NCBI GenBank assembly: GCA_035628505.1
Contig: DASPJR010000207.1
Location: forward strand, 1-64,000
DNA: 64,000 bases
Direction of reading: 5' to 3'
Source: DASPJR01 sp035628505
GTDB lineage: Bacteria > Planctomycetota > SZUA-567 > H5-PLA8
The first letter of the stretch is position 1, and each line of letters opens with the position of its first letter. The notes under the pieces are model-generated. The model did not search any database. It saw nothing but the letters and a program-made list of their open reading frames with translations, and was not told where the DNA came from. Below, in pieces: positions 32,270-40,261 of the stretch. Position numbers and translations under genes: made by a program.

Positions 32270-33248
32270 AAGCGTACGTCACCTGCTTGACGGCTTCGAT
32301 CACGCGATCAACGCTGGGCAGCACGGCCAGTTCCAGGTTGGTCGCGTACGGCATCGGCACATCACGCGACGCCACGCGTGCCACCGGAGCGTCGAGCTCA
32401 TCGAAGCATTCTTTGTAAATGCTTTCAGCGATCTGCGCGCCGATTCCGCACCAGTACCAGTTCTCTTCGACGATCACAACGCGGTGCGTCTTGGCGACGC
32501 TCTGTGCGATGGTGTCCATGTCAAACGGCCGTAGCGTGCGCGGGTCGATGACTTCGGCATCAATCTTATGTTCGTTGGCGAGGATTTCTGCCGCGGCGGT
32601 GGCCGTATGCCGCTGCTTGCTGATCGCGATAATCGTCACGTCATTGCCGGGCCGGACGATGTCGGCCTGGCCGAACGGAATGAGCAGTTCGCCTTCGGGC
32701 ACTTCGAACTTGCGGCCGTAAAGCGCTTCGCTTTCCATGAAAATGATCGGATCTTCGTCGCGGATGGCAGTCTTCAGAAGTCCCTTCGCGTCGGCGCCGG
32801 TAGCCGGGCAGGCCACTTTCAGTCCTGGAAAATGCGAGTAGATCGCTTCGAGCGACTGCGAGTGCTGCGCGGCCAAACCTTTCACCGCGCCACCAGGTCC
32901 GCGGAAGACCACGGGGCATTTGAACTGCCCGGCCGACATATACATCGTCTTGGCGGCGTTCGAGATGATCTGGTCGAAGGCGACAAGCGAAAAGTTCCAG
33001 GTCATCATCTCAATGATGGGCTTGAGTCCCACCATCGCCGCGCCGATGCCGACGCCGGCAAAGCCGTTCTCGGAAATAGGCGTATCGATCACGCGTCGCG
33101 CGCCGAACTTGTCGAGGAGACCCTTTGAGACTTTGTACGCGCCGTTGTACTCGGCCACTTCTTCGCCCATGAGAAACACGCGGTCATCGCGTTCCATCTC
33201 TTCGGCCAGCGCCTGGTTCAAGGCTTCGCGGTATTCAATCACGGGCAT
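32268..33248 (-). CDS. pdhB: Pyruvate dehydrogenase E1 beta subunit
   Basis: The 326-residue product is a transketolase-type beta chain: YREALNQALAEEM at the start, GEEVAEYNGAYKVSKGLL, PISENGFAGVGIGAAMVGL, then FRGPGGAVKGLAAQHSQS and the C-terminal transketolase domain with VIDPRTLRPFD. It forms the E1 heterotetramer with the alpha chain encoded just upstream and binds the pyrimidine end of thiamine diphosphate. The start ATG at 33248 follows the alpha-chain gene by 47 bases of GGTTTCTGG-type repeat. Confidence 0.95.
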   Translation of the reverse strand: MPVIEYREALNQALAEEMERDDRVFLMGEEVAEYNGAYKVSKGLLDKFGARRVIDTPISENGFAGVGIGAAMVGLKPIIEMMTWNFSLVAFDQIISNAAKTMYMSAGQFKCPVVFRGPGGAVKGLAAQHSQSLEAIYSHFPGLKVACPATGADAKGLLKTAIRDEDPIIFMESEALYGRKFEVPEGELLIPFGQADIVRPGNDVTIIAISKQRHTATAAAEILANEHKIDAEVIDPRTLRPFDMDTIAQSVAKTHRVVIVEENWYWCGIGAQIAESIYKECFDELDAPVARVASRDVPMPYATNLELAVLPSVDRVIEAVKQVTYA

Positions 33249-33249
33249 C

Positions 33250-33290
33250 GCAGTCGGTTCCTGGTTTCTAGTTTCGGGTTTCGGGTTGAA
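33250..33290. repeat. GGTTTCTAGTTTCGGG stutter between pdhA and pdhB
   Basis: Short GGTTTC/AGTTTCGGG units fill the 47-base spacer. The same family occurs at 63333-63386. Confidence 0.7.
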
Positions 33291-33295
33291 GCGAA

Positions 33296-34357
33296 TCAGA
33301 TCTCAATCTTGGGGAGGAGGTTGCCGCCCCAGGGCCGCGCGTAAATGTCCTTAATGCCTTCACTCAGTTCCGGTTCCGGACTGGCGGCGGCAAAGTCGAC
33401 GGAGGCCTTCGCTTCGTCCTTTGCGGCCTTGTCGATGCCTTCCAGCTGGCTTTCGCTGGTGCCCTTTTTGAGAAGATCGGATTTGAGAACGAGGATGGGA
33501 TCGAGGTGCTTGTACTTTTCGACTTCTTCGGCTGTGCGGTAGAGTGCAGGATCAGACATCGAATGACCGCGGTAGCGGTAGGTCTTGGCTTCAATGAAGC
33601 AGGGCGTGAAGTTCTCGCGGGCCGCGTTCACTGCTTCGGCAAACTTCTCGCGGACGTCGAGCACGTTCATGCCGTCGCACTGCATGCCGGGGAAGTTGTA
33701 CGCGTCGGCGCGCTTGTAAAAGTCCTTGATGGCGCTGGAGCGTTCGACCGCGGTGCCCATTCCATACTTGTTGTTTTCAACGACAAAGACGATCGGCAGG
33801 CGCCAGAGCCCGGCGAGATTCATCGCTTCGTGAACGGCGCCCTGCTGCGCTGCGCCGTCGCCGAAGAAGCACAGCGTCACGCCGCGGTTGCGCTGGTATT
33901 TCTGCGCAAAGGCCGCACCGGTTGCGACCGGCACGTGGCTGCCAACGATTCCGTTTCCTCCCAGCATCCCATGCTCGGCGCTGAAGAAGTGCATCGAGCC
34001 GCCTTTGCCTTTGCTGCATCCAGTCGCCTTTCCGAAGAGCTCGGCCATCAGTGAATCGGCTGTCATGCCAAGTGCGAGGGCGTGCGCGTGGTCGCGGTAG
34101 GCTGTCAGGACTTTATCACCAGGGTTCAGCACAGAGAGCGAGCCAACCGCCACGGCTTCCTGGCCGATGTACAGATGGCAGAAACCAACAATTGAACCCT
34201 TCTGATATTGTTGAAACGCCGCTTCTTCAAAGCGGCGGATGCGGATCATTTTCGTATAGAGTTCAATGAGGATGTCGACCGGCGTATCCTTAATGCTAAT
34301 GCTTGCCGGCGCGTCACTGCGGCTTGGTTTTTTGGCCACGGCTGATTCAACTTTCAT
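33296..34357 (-). CDS. pdhA: Pyruvate dehydrogenase E1 alpha subunit
   Basis: The 353-residue product carries the thiamine-diphosphate motif starting GDG (166-168) and ending NN (195-196). It also has the phosphorylation-loop-like YRYRGHSMSDP and GFCHLYIGQEAVAVG. It decarboxylates pyruvate together with the beta chain. The ATG at 34357 has AGGGAG eight bases upstream; about 30 N-terminal residues before the domain are Ser/Lys-rich. It is the first gene of the complex operon and diverges from a LysR-type regulator, which is a candidate regulator. Confidence 0.95.
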   Translation of the reverse strand: MKVESAVAKKPSRSDAPASISIKDTPVDILIELYTKMIRIRRFEEAAFQQYQKGSIVGFCHLYIGQEAVAVGSLSVLNPGDKVLTAYRDHAHALALGMTADSLMAELFGKATGCSKGKGGSMHFFSAEHGMLGGNGIVGSHVPVATGAAFAQKYQRNRGVTLCFFGDGAAQQGAVHEAMNLAGLWRLPIVFVVENNKYGMGTAVERSSAIKDFYKRADAYNFPGMQCDGMNVLDVREKFAEAVNAARENFTPCFIEAKTYRYRGHSMSDPALYRTAEEVEKYKHLDPILVLKSDLLKKGTSESQLEGIDKAAKDEAKASVDFAAASPEPELSEGIKDIYARPWGGNLLPKIEI

Positions 34358-34516
34358 GTTCGGACTCCCTGGTAACTTCCGCGCTCTGCCACTCCTCTGA
34401 ACGCGGGTACAAGACCACAGCGAAACCTCGCGCAGAATAGTAACTTGCGTGAGCAGTAATTGAACAATATGATTCTAATGGCTTCGATAACTAAAACTTA
34501 TGGTTCGGGTAAACCC

Positions 34517-35392
34517 ATGGACATCAATCCTTTACGCTACTTCGCGGAAGTCGCTAAAGTAAAAAATTTCACAAGGGCGGCTGAGAATTGCCACGTTGCG
34601 CAGCCAGCGCTAAGCCAGCAGATCCGCCGACTCGAAACATTGCTGGGGTTGAAATTACTAAAACGCCTGCCGCGAGGTGCGGCCTTAACCTCCGAAGGTG
34701 AAATCCTGCTGCCGTATGTTCAGAAAGTGTTGAACGCAGTTCAGGACGCGGAAGATGTTGCCGCAGATCTGCGCGGGGCGTCACGCGGCACGCTGAAGAT
34801 CGTGAGCTTGCCTTCGGCGTGCGTCTACGTTTTACCGCCAAAAATAGCAGCGTTCAAGCGCGACCACCCGCGCATTGACATTGTCCTGGAAGAAAACATC
34901 AGCGCCAGCATTCCCGAACAGGTGCTGTCAGGCAAATTCGACCTGGGAGTCACCCAATCACCTCATCCGGTGCCAGGCATGTCACGCGCACTGATTCACG
35001 AAGAGGACCTTCTGCTTGCCGTGCCGGAAGGCCACCCGCTGGCACTCAGAGACGACGTCGAGCTCAGTGAGGCTGCGGGAGAATCTTTCGTCGTAACGAA
35101 GCCTGATACGGAATTCCGTAATCTGGCAGTGGAACTCTGTCAGCGTGCGGGTTTCGATATGCACGCTGCTTTCGAAGCCGACCACTTCGATTCACTGCAG
35201 GCATATTGCGCCGTCGGAATGGGCGTGGCGCTGATTCCAAGCTCGGTCATTATTAACACGCTCACGCCGCGACCCCATTACCTGCGTATATCGAAGCCGG
35301 AAGCCAAGCGCCGACTCTATATTTTATGGCCGCAGCGTGGGCTGAAGAATAAAGCCGCAGAAGCCATGCTGCCATACCTCGTCAAAGACTGA
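34517..35392 (+). CDS. LysR-family transcriptional regulator
   Basis: The 291-residue product has the LysR winged helix-turn-helix at residues 1-60 (LRYFAEVAKVKNFTRAA, QPALSQQIRRLETLLG), followed by a periplasmic-binding-type effector domain (about 90-290). The ligand is unknown. ATG 34517 is the start that places the helix-turn-helix at the usual distance; two upstream in-frame ATGs would add up to 19 residues. It is divergent from the pyruvate dehydrogenase operon across about 160 bp. LysR genes commonly regulate the divergent neighbour, but that is inference here. Confidence 0.88.
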   Translation: MDINPLRYFAEVAKVKNFTRAAENCHVAQPALSQQIRRLETLLGLKLLKRLPRGAALTSEGEILLPYVQKVLNAVQDAEDVAADLRGASRGTLKIVSLPSACVYVLPPKIAAFKRDHPRIDIVLEENISASIPEQVLSGKFDLGVTQSPHPVPGMSRALIHEEDLLLAVPEGHPLALRDDVELSEAAGESFVVTKPDTEFRNLAVELCQRAGFDMHAAFEADHFDSLQAYCAVGMGVALIPSSVIINTLTPRPHYLRISKPEAKRRLYILWPQRGLKNKAAEAMLPYLVKD

Positions 35393-35469
35393 TAGCGCCT
35401 CTTTTCGTATTTGGCGTAGTGCGTGCGTCGTTACTGTGCAGGGGAACTCGCAGGTAAAGGAGTCACGCC

Positions 35470-35673
35470 ATGAACATCGATATACTCAAAGGCCAATGGA
35501 AGCAGCTCAAAGGCGACGTGAAGCAGTGGTGGGGCAAGCTGACCGACGATGATTTGGAATACATTGATGGCAGTAAGGACAAGCTGATCGGCAAGCTGCA
35601 GGAGCGCTACGGCTACACGCGCGAGAAGGCGGAAGAAGAAGCCGACAAACACCTGATGGCACACAATCCATAG
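35470..35673 (+). CDS. CsbD-family stress protein
   Basis: The 67-residue hydrophilic helical product matches the CsbD family: DILKGQWKQLKGDVKQWWGKLTDDD (positions 4-28), then GSKDKLIGKLQERYGY. CsbD proteins are induced by general stress in many bacteria; the molecular role is unknown. AAAGGAG lies about eight bases before the ATG. It is followed at 10 bases by a disordered protein gene, with which it forms a small operon. Confidence 0.9.
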   Translation: MNIDILKGQWKQLKGDVKQWWGKLTDDDLEYIDGSKDKLIGKLQERYGYTREKAEEEADKHLMAHNP

Positions 35674-35683
35674 GAGAGCGGCC

Positions 35684-36082
35684 ATGGGTACGGATGAGAA
35701 TTTTCCAGACGAACAGATGAGCAAGGCAGTTCGCCGTGCACGCCAGAAAAAGGACAGGCCGTCCGAGGTCAGCGGCGCGGGAGAGGCGATGGCGACACCA
35801 GACTCTGCCGAGCTTGCCGGGGACATTCCTGTCGAAGACGAAGAGGATGCGTACATGCCGCAGGCGGGTGCCGGTGACGAGATGACCGCGCACGATGCAG
35901 AGCTCACAACCGAACAGCTTGCGCCGGAACTGGATCAGTCAAGTAACAAAAGGGAGTCATCAATGCGTAGCGGAAGCAGCAGGACATCCAAAGGAAAAAA
36001 GGCAAAGGGCAATACGCCCATGAACCGCCAGGCCAAACAGCAGAGCCGCGCGCGTTCATCCGACAAGCGGCATGGCGACTAA
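35684..36082 (+). CDS. Charged, probably disordered hypothetical protein
   Basis: The product is 132 residues with an acidic middle and a strongly basic Ser/Lys/Arg end (SSRTSKGKKAKGN, SRARSSDKRHGD). It has almost no hydrophobic residues, no Cys and no membrane segment, so intrinsic disorder is likely. AGGAG lies seven bases before the ATG. It directly follows csbD and precedes another protein of the same style, suggesting a stress or desiccation-type locus. I recognise no family. Confidence 0.7.
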   Translation: MGTDENFPDEQMSKAVRRARQKKDRPSEVSGAGEAMATPDSAELAGDIPVEDEEDAYMPQAGAGDEMTAHDAELTTEQLAPELDQSSNKRESSMRSGSSRTSKGKKAKGNTPMNRQAKQQSRARSSDKRHGD

Positions 36083-36097
36083 GCTTCGGAGACTATC

Positions 36098-36430
36098 ATG
36101 AATCGACAATCTCATCCGCGACAAAAACAGCAGGAAGGCCGCGCCGTTGCAGGCGCGCACCGGAGCCGGGCGGGACAGAATCGGGCCAATATCGAAAAGG
36201 AAATGCAGGTTGCGGAGAACGTCGGGACGACTCCACCGGATATGCAGGGCGCTGAAATGAGCGACGAACTGCGGCACGATCCGCACGACGAGTTCCATGA
36301 TTCCGAATTGCCGCCGCCTCCGCAGATCCGCCGGGCGCGAACGACAGCTGATCCGTCAAAAAAAGTGAAGGACAAGAATACGGGAATCAAACATCGCGAC
36401 GCCAGCGGCAAGAAACACAGCGCGCGGTAG
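36098..36430 (+). CDS. Charged, probably disordered hypothetical protein
   Basis: The product is 110 residues, very hydrophilic, with a basic N-terminus (NRQSHPRQKQQEGR), an acidic middle (SDELRHDPHDEFHDSE), a PPPP stretch and a Lys-rich end. GGAG lies seven bases before the ATG, and the gap to the preceding gene is 15 bases. Low complexity and lack of a hydrophobic core suggest disorder. Its composition is like that of the gene before it; no function can be named. Confidence 0.65.
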   Translation: MNRQSHPRQKQQEGRAVAGAHRSRAGQNRANIEKEMQVAENVGTTPPDMQGAEMSDELRHDPHDEFHDSELPPPPQIRRARTTADPSKKVKDKNTGIKHRDASGKKHSAR

Positions 36431-36433
36431 AGG

Positions 36434-37282
36434 TCAGGACTTGCCGAGCTTCTTCATGACCTGTTTCATGTCGTCCCAGACGGCGCGGCGGTTGACTTCG
36501 GTATAGCTGCGTAGCAGAAATGCAGGATGGTATGTGGGCATCACGGGTATTCCGCGAAAGCTGGCCCAGCGGCCGCGGATGCTCATGATGCCCTGCACTG
36601 TGTTCAGCAAGGTTTTTGTTGCCGGTCCACCGAGAGTCACGATGACTTTCGGACTGACCAGCTCGATCTGTTCAAAGAGAAAAGGCGAGCACCTGGCGAT
36701 TTCATCTGGAAGCGGCGCGCGGTTCTCCGGCGGCCGGCACTTAACCACGTTGCAGATGTAGACCTCTTCCCGTTTGAGCCCCATTGCTCCGATGATTTTA
36801 TTCAAGAGCTGTCCGGCCTTGCCGACAAACGGCTCGCCCTGGATGTCCTCGTCGGCGCCCGGGCCTTCGCCTACAAACAGCAGTTCAGCGTTCCGATTGC
36901 CTGTTCCGAAGACCACTTTATTGCGTCCGCGATGCAGCGTGCACGCGACACAGGCCATCGCCTGAGCTTCCAGCGCCTTCCAGCGCGCTTCTTTCTCGGC
37001 GTCGCTCAACGCTGGCGGCGGAGTCGTCGCGGCCAACCGTGGCGGATCAAGCGGAGGTGCGGCAACAGGGCGGACTGCGGCCGGCGGAACTGGCGCGGGT
37101 GGCTTTGCGTGCGCAGGTGTGGCAACCGGTGCGCTTGCCGGAGCCCCCCCGGTTACGCCCTGGCGTCGTTCAAACGCGATGGGAGGTACGCATTCAATGC
37201 CCATCGCACGCTCAAAGCGAAGGCGCTCGAGCAAGGCGCGCTGCAGATCACTGCCGTCAAGATTATTCGCTTTTTCAGTCAT
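36434..37282 (-). CDS. Family 4 (Fe-S) uracil-DNA glycosylase
   Basis: The 282-residue product carries the family signatures GEGPGADEDIQGEPFVGKAG, YICNVVKCRPPENR and MPTYHPAFLLR. It has four Cys at Fe-S cluster spacing (111, 114, 182, 198). It removes uracil from DNA. Unlike short thermophile enzymes it has a Pro/Ala-rich linker of about 50 residues (about 45-95) after an N-terminal helical piece. ATG 37282 is chosen as the Met before this helix. It lies 16 bases after a small single-span membrane-protein frame and ends three bases from the convergent disordered-protein gene. Confidence 0.92.
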   Translation of the reverse strand: MTEKANNLDGSDLQRALLERLRFERAMGIECVPPIAFERRQGVTGGAPASAPVATPAHAKPPAPVPPAAVRPVAAPPLDPPRLAATTPPPALSDAEKEARWKALEAQAMACVACTLHRGRNKVVFGTGNRNAELLFVGEGPGADEDIQGEPFVGKAGQLLNKIIGAMGLKREEVYICNVVKCRPPENRAPLPDEIARCSPFLFEQIELVSPKVIVTLGGPATKTLLNTVQGIMSIRGRWASFRGIPVMPTYHPAFLLRSYTEVNRRAVWDDMKQVMKKLGKS

Positions 37283-37298
37283 TCGCCTGCCGCACTGT

Positions 37299-37481
37299 TC
37301 AGCGTCTGTGGGGTTCCTGCACAGCCGATGCGCCGCTGTTGCGCCGGGCTTTTCCAAATTCGGGACTGCTGATGGCGATCATACCAATGAGCCACGCCAG
37401 CCAGAGCGCCAGCAGCACCCAGGGTACGGGTGAACGGGCGACGCGCTCATCGACAGTATTCGCTTGATCCACAGCTGCCAT
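37299..37481 (-). CDS. Small single-span membrane protein (tentative)
   Basis: This 60-residue frame has one clear transmembrane helix (VPWVLLALWLAWLIGMIAI) flanked by charged ends. It lies 16 bases upstream of the uracil-DNA glycosylase gene on the same strand. No strong ribosome-binding site is visible. The helix and position support it; the product is otherwise unknown. Confidence 0.5.
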   Translation of the reverse strand: MAAVDQANTVDERVARSPVPWVLLALWLAWLIGMIAISSPEFGKARRNSGASAVQEPHRR

Positions 37482-37538
37482 CCGTTCAAACGGTAACTCT
37501 GCGCCGCTGCAGGTAAAGCGAGAAAGTGTAACGTGCGA

Positions 37539-38072
37539 TCATTCTTCCAGGTACGCTTCGTTCGCCACAGACCGGATGAAGACGAGCGCCTCGTCAATCG
37601 TGCAGACCCGCGCGCCGCACACGCGCCCGGCCTTGTCAAGCTCACTGAGCAGGAGCAGTTCGTCGTAGTCTTCGGATTCGGCTAGCCTGCACCCAGCGCG
37701 ATGTCCAAGAGTTCCGCTACGCAGAGCATGAGCCTCCATATGATAAGCGATGAAGAACTCGGTCCGCTCCGTGATCATTCCTTCCAGCGCCTCCAGGCCT
37801 GCGTCGACATGATCATAGGGGTCGATGGCCTTGCCGACATCATGCAGCAGCGCGGCGAGAAGAAATTCTTCGTCCCACGGCCGGGCCTGGCGGGCAAGCT
37901 CGAATACCTGAAGGCTGTGATAGAGCGCATCCCCTTCGGGATGCCACTTCGGGTTCTGTTTCACGTTCTCAAGGGGCTGGAGCAGAAGCTTGAAGATGTC
38001 GAACACATTGACGGATGGTGACTCCGGCTCGTCCGCTTCAGTAAGATCCTCATCCGGATATTCAGCCGCCAA
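37539..38072 (-). CDS. HD-domain phosphohydrolase
   Basis: The 177-residue product has the metal-binding HD pattern: His44/His52 (WHPEGDALYHSL), the His-Asp pair in LLAALLHDVGKAID (His77-Asp78) and later His/Asp in DPYDHVDAG. HD proteins hydrolyse phosphate esters, often of nucleotides. TTG 38072 is the first usable start in frame and has no clear ribosome-binding site, but the gene begins 32 bases after the nucleotidyltransferase stop, which suggests translation from the same mRNA. The substrate is unknown. Confidence 0.8.
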   Translation of the reverse strand: MAAEYPDEDLTEADEPESPSVNVFDIFKLLLQPLENVKQNPKWHPEGDALYHSLQVFELARQARPWDEEFLLAALLHDVGKAIDPYDHVDAGLEALEGMITERTEFFIAYHMEAHALRSGTLGHRAGCRLAESEDYDELLLLSELDKAGRVCGARVCTIDEALVFIRSVANEAYLEE

Positions 38073-38103
38073 AAACTGTTCGAACTGGGGCAGCGTGGCA
38101 CGC

Positions 38104-38655
38104 TCAAATCGCCTTTCCCGTGATTGAACTTTTGAATACGTAACTGACTTTTTCTTCGGGATAGAGCGTCAGTTCGAACGCGTGCTCACTTTCGATGTGA
38201 ATGTGCGTGAACACGCGCTCTTCATTGTGTTTTACGATTCGCTTGTGTTCGATGTCATAGCGCAGGTGCAGGTCATCCAGAATCATTGTCACGGCGGAGA
38301 TCTGGTCGGAGAAGACGTGAATGTCGATATCTGAACCGCTGCGCACGTGGCCGGTTAACGTGCTGCCGATCAGCGCTGGGTGGAGACGCTTGAGCTTGCG
38401 CATCAGCCGCAACGCCGCCAGGCGCATTTCCTTCAGCTTTTCAGTGCGGCGGGACCCTTCGTGCAAGTCGGCGAGGATCTGAATCTGATCGCGGATTTCG
38501 CGGTTGCTCGGAAGATCTTTCGGGCGGTAGCGGGAGTCGATTCCCAGTTGCTTGGCTGCTTTTCGCTTGGCCGTGAAGTACTCGGATTCGAGGCGCTCAT
38601 ACATGAGCTGTGCGGCAATACGTGCTATCTGCTGGCGAACGCGTGCATCTGCCAT
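38104..38655 (-). CDS. MNT-type nucleotidyltransferase domain protein
   Basis: The 183-residue product has the polymerase-beta-type signature LIGSTLTGHVRSGSDIDIHV (Gly97-Ser98, Asp109, Asp111). A helical N-terminal half precedes it and a beta-rich end follows. It could transfer a nucleotide to a protein, RNA or small molecule. ATG 38655 is chosen because residues upstream in the same frame derive from a CCGGTGACACGCCGG hairpin repeat. It is paired with an HD phosphohydrolase gene downstream. Confidence 0.8.
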   Translation of the reverse strand: MADARVRQQIARIAAQLMYERLESEYFTAKRKAAKQLGIDSRYRPKDLPSNREIRDQIQILADLHEGSRRTEKLKEMRLAALRLMRKLKRLHPALIGSTLTGHVRSGSDIDIHVFSDQISAVTMILDDLHLRYDIEHKRIVKHNEERVFTHIHIESEHAFELTLYPEEKVSYVFKSSITGKAI

Positions 38656-38714
38656 TCCTTTCAATGCGCCGGTACAAAGCCCGTTCAATGCGGCGCGGGG
38701 CGTGTGGCGTTCTG

Positions 38715-38733
38715 CCGGTGACACGCCGGCACG
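38715..38733. repeat. TGCCGG...CCGGCA hairpin upstream of the nucleotidyltransferase gene
   Basis: TGCCGG and CCGGCA pair around TGACACG. It belongs to the GC-rich hairpin class seen at 54464 and 59033. Confidence 0.6.
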
Positions 38734-38788
38734 AACGTAGAAGGAAACTACCATACGTTTGATTGAGGGGCAAATTTCAGCGTTATTC

Positions 38789-39985
38789 TTAAGGTGGGCG
38801 CCGGGGAAGGGTGAAGGAGACGGTCGTGCCCTGGCGAAGTTTGCTTTGGATTTTCAGTTCTCCGCCGTGAGCGCTGATCACGGCTTTGACGATGCTCAAA
38901 CCCACCCCCGTGCCTTCCACAGCCGTATTGGATGAATCGGCGCGGAAGAACCGCTCGCACATTCGCGGCAGATCGGCCTTGGCAATGCCAATGCCCTTGT
39001 CGGTGACGGAGCATTCGATCTCATCGTTTCGGCCGGCAATGAAGATCTGGATTCTTCCACCCTTAGGCGAGTATTTTGTGGCGTTGCTCAGCAGGTTGTA
39101 GAACACCTGGCGCACGCGGTCTGGATCGCAGCGGGCATGCGCGTGCGTACCGAATTGCTCGACGGTATACGTGTGCCTGTCGCTGGAATTCTGGAAGTTT
39201 GCGGCCACTTCGCGCGCCAGCGCCGCAATGTCGCACTCGGAACACTGTAACTGGAGCTTGCGGCCGCCCTCGATGCGGGAGAGGTCCAGAAGATCGTTCA
39301 GAATTGCCGTAAGCCGCTCGGCTTGTGTATTGATGATGAGCGCCATTTCCTTCAGTTTCTCGGGACTGAACTGCCGCGTGGCAAGCAGTTCGGTGTAGCC
39401 GCGAATAGACGTGAGCGGCGTGCGAAGTTCATGCGCGGCGGTCGAGAGAAATTCGCTTTTCATGCGGTCGACTTCGCGTTCTTTCGTGACGTCCTGAATG
39501 ACCGTGATCACGCCTGAATTATGCCCGCTCTTGTCGCGGATCGTGGAGGTCTGCGCCTGCACCGTTTTGCCATCGAACGAGATGTCGAACTTGGCGCCCG
39601 AGGCATGCGGGTCGATTGCGGCGGCAATGTTTTCCTTCAGCGGTCCCTGTGACAGTACTTCGTCGATTGTCCGTCCCCGAACGCGGAGAAAACGCAGGCC
39701 CAGCAGCTCTTCGGCTGCCGCATTCATCAGCACGATCTGATTTTGAACGTCCGTCACGAGCAATCCGGAGGCGACGGAGTGAACCACTGCATGGATGCGG
39801 TCGCGAGCTGCTTCGGCTTCGGCCAGAGCCTGCTGCAGGCGTTCCTCAGCCTGTTTGCGCTCGTTCGAAGCAGTACGCGATCCGTCTTTAGCACGTGCCC
39901 CGCTTCCATACGGACCGTTCGCCTCGGAGACCTGGCGCGCATTGCTGGGCTTGCTATGTTCTTTTCTTTTCTTGGGCTTTGCCAT
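38789..39985 (-). CDS. PAS-containing sensor histidine kinase, cytoplasmic
   Basis: The product is 398 residues: a basic N-terminus and coiled coil (about 40-65), a PAS domain (about 66-170), a HisKA domain with the phospho-acceptor in AAHELRTPLTS (His185) and a HATPase domain. The HATPase domain has an N box in YNLLSNATKYSP, G1 in DKGIGI and G2 in GTGVGLSI. No membrane segment is visible, so it should sense a cytoplasmic signal. No response regulator lies beside it. It is divergent from holA. Confidence 0.93.
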   Translation of the reverse strand: MAKPKKRKEHSKPSNARQVSEANGPYGSGARAKDGSRTASNERKQAEERLQQALAEAEAARDRIHAVVHSVASGLLVTDVQNQIVLMNAAAEELLGLRFLRVRGRTIDEVLSQGPLKENIAAAIDPHASGAKFDISFDGKTVQAQTSTIRDKSGHNSGVITVIQDVTKEREVDRMKSEFLSTAAHELRTPLTSIRGYTELLATRQFSPEKLKEMALIINTQAERLTAILNDLLDLSRIEGGRKLQLQCSECDIAALAREVAANFQNSSDRHTYTVEQFGTHAHARCDPDRVRQVFYNLLSNATKYSPKGGRIQIFIAGRNDEIECSVTDKGIGIAKADLPRMCERFFRADSSNTAVEGTGVGLSIVKAVISAHGGELKIQSKLRQGTTVSFTLPRRPP

Positions 39986-40030
39986 GTTCAGCAGCTTTCA
40001 TGCAGTGTTCTGCCCACTAGAGCAGTGCGA

Positions 40031-40069
40031 AATGCAATTGTTTTTCGACGGGTGTGAACAATGCAATTG
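40031..40069. promoter_or_regulatory. Direct repeat AATGCAATTG x2
   Basis: AATGCAATTG occurs at 40031-40040 and 40060-40069, 29 bp apart, in the divergent region upstream of the kinase gene. The spacing is close to three helical turns, which would place both copies on one face. The role is unknown. Confidence 0.3.
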
Positions 40070-40261
40070 AGAGTCCACTTATTGACTACAGGGATTTCAT
40101 TGGGCACAAAACACTTCGCAATATTGAGAAGAGTTCGATTGTCCAATGCGCCAGACATACTGTCTAAGTGTTTGATAACTCTTGTAGTACCTCATGAGAG
40201 TGCTGGCTGCTGAGAAGAAGTTTCGTTTTCTATTTGTCTATCATGGGGTAAAAACGCGGGT

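Noticed and set aside
37282..37357. Longer start for the uracil-DNA glycosylase
   Set aside because: The extra 25 residues are the out-of-frame reading of the small membrane-protein gene and lack family similarity.
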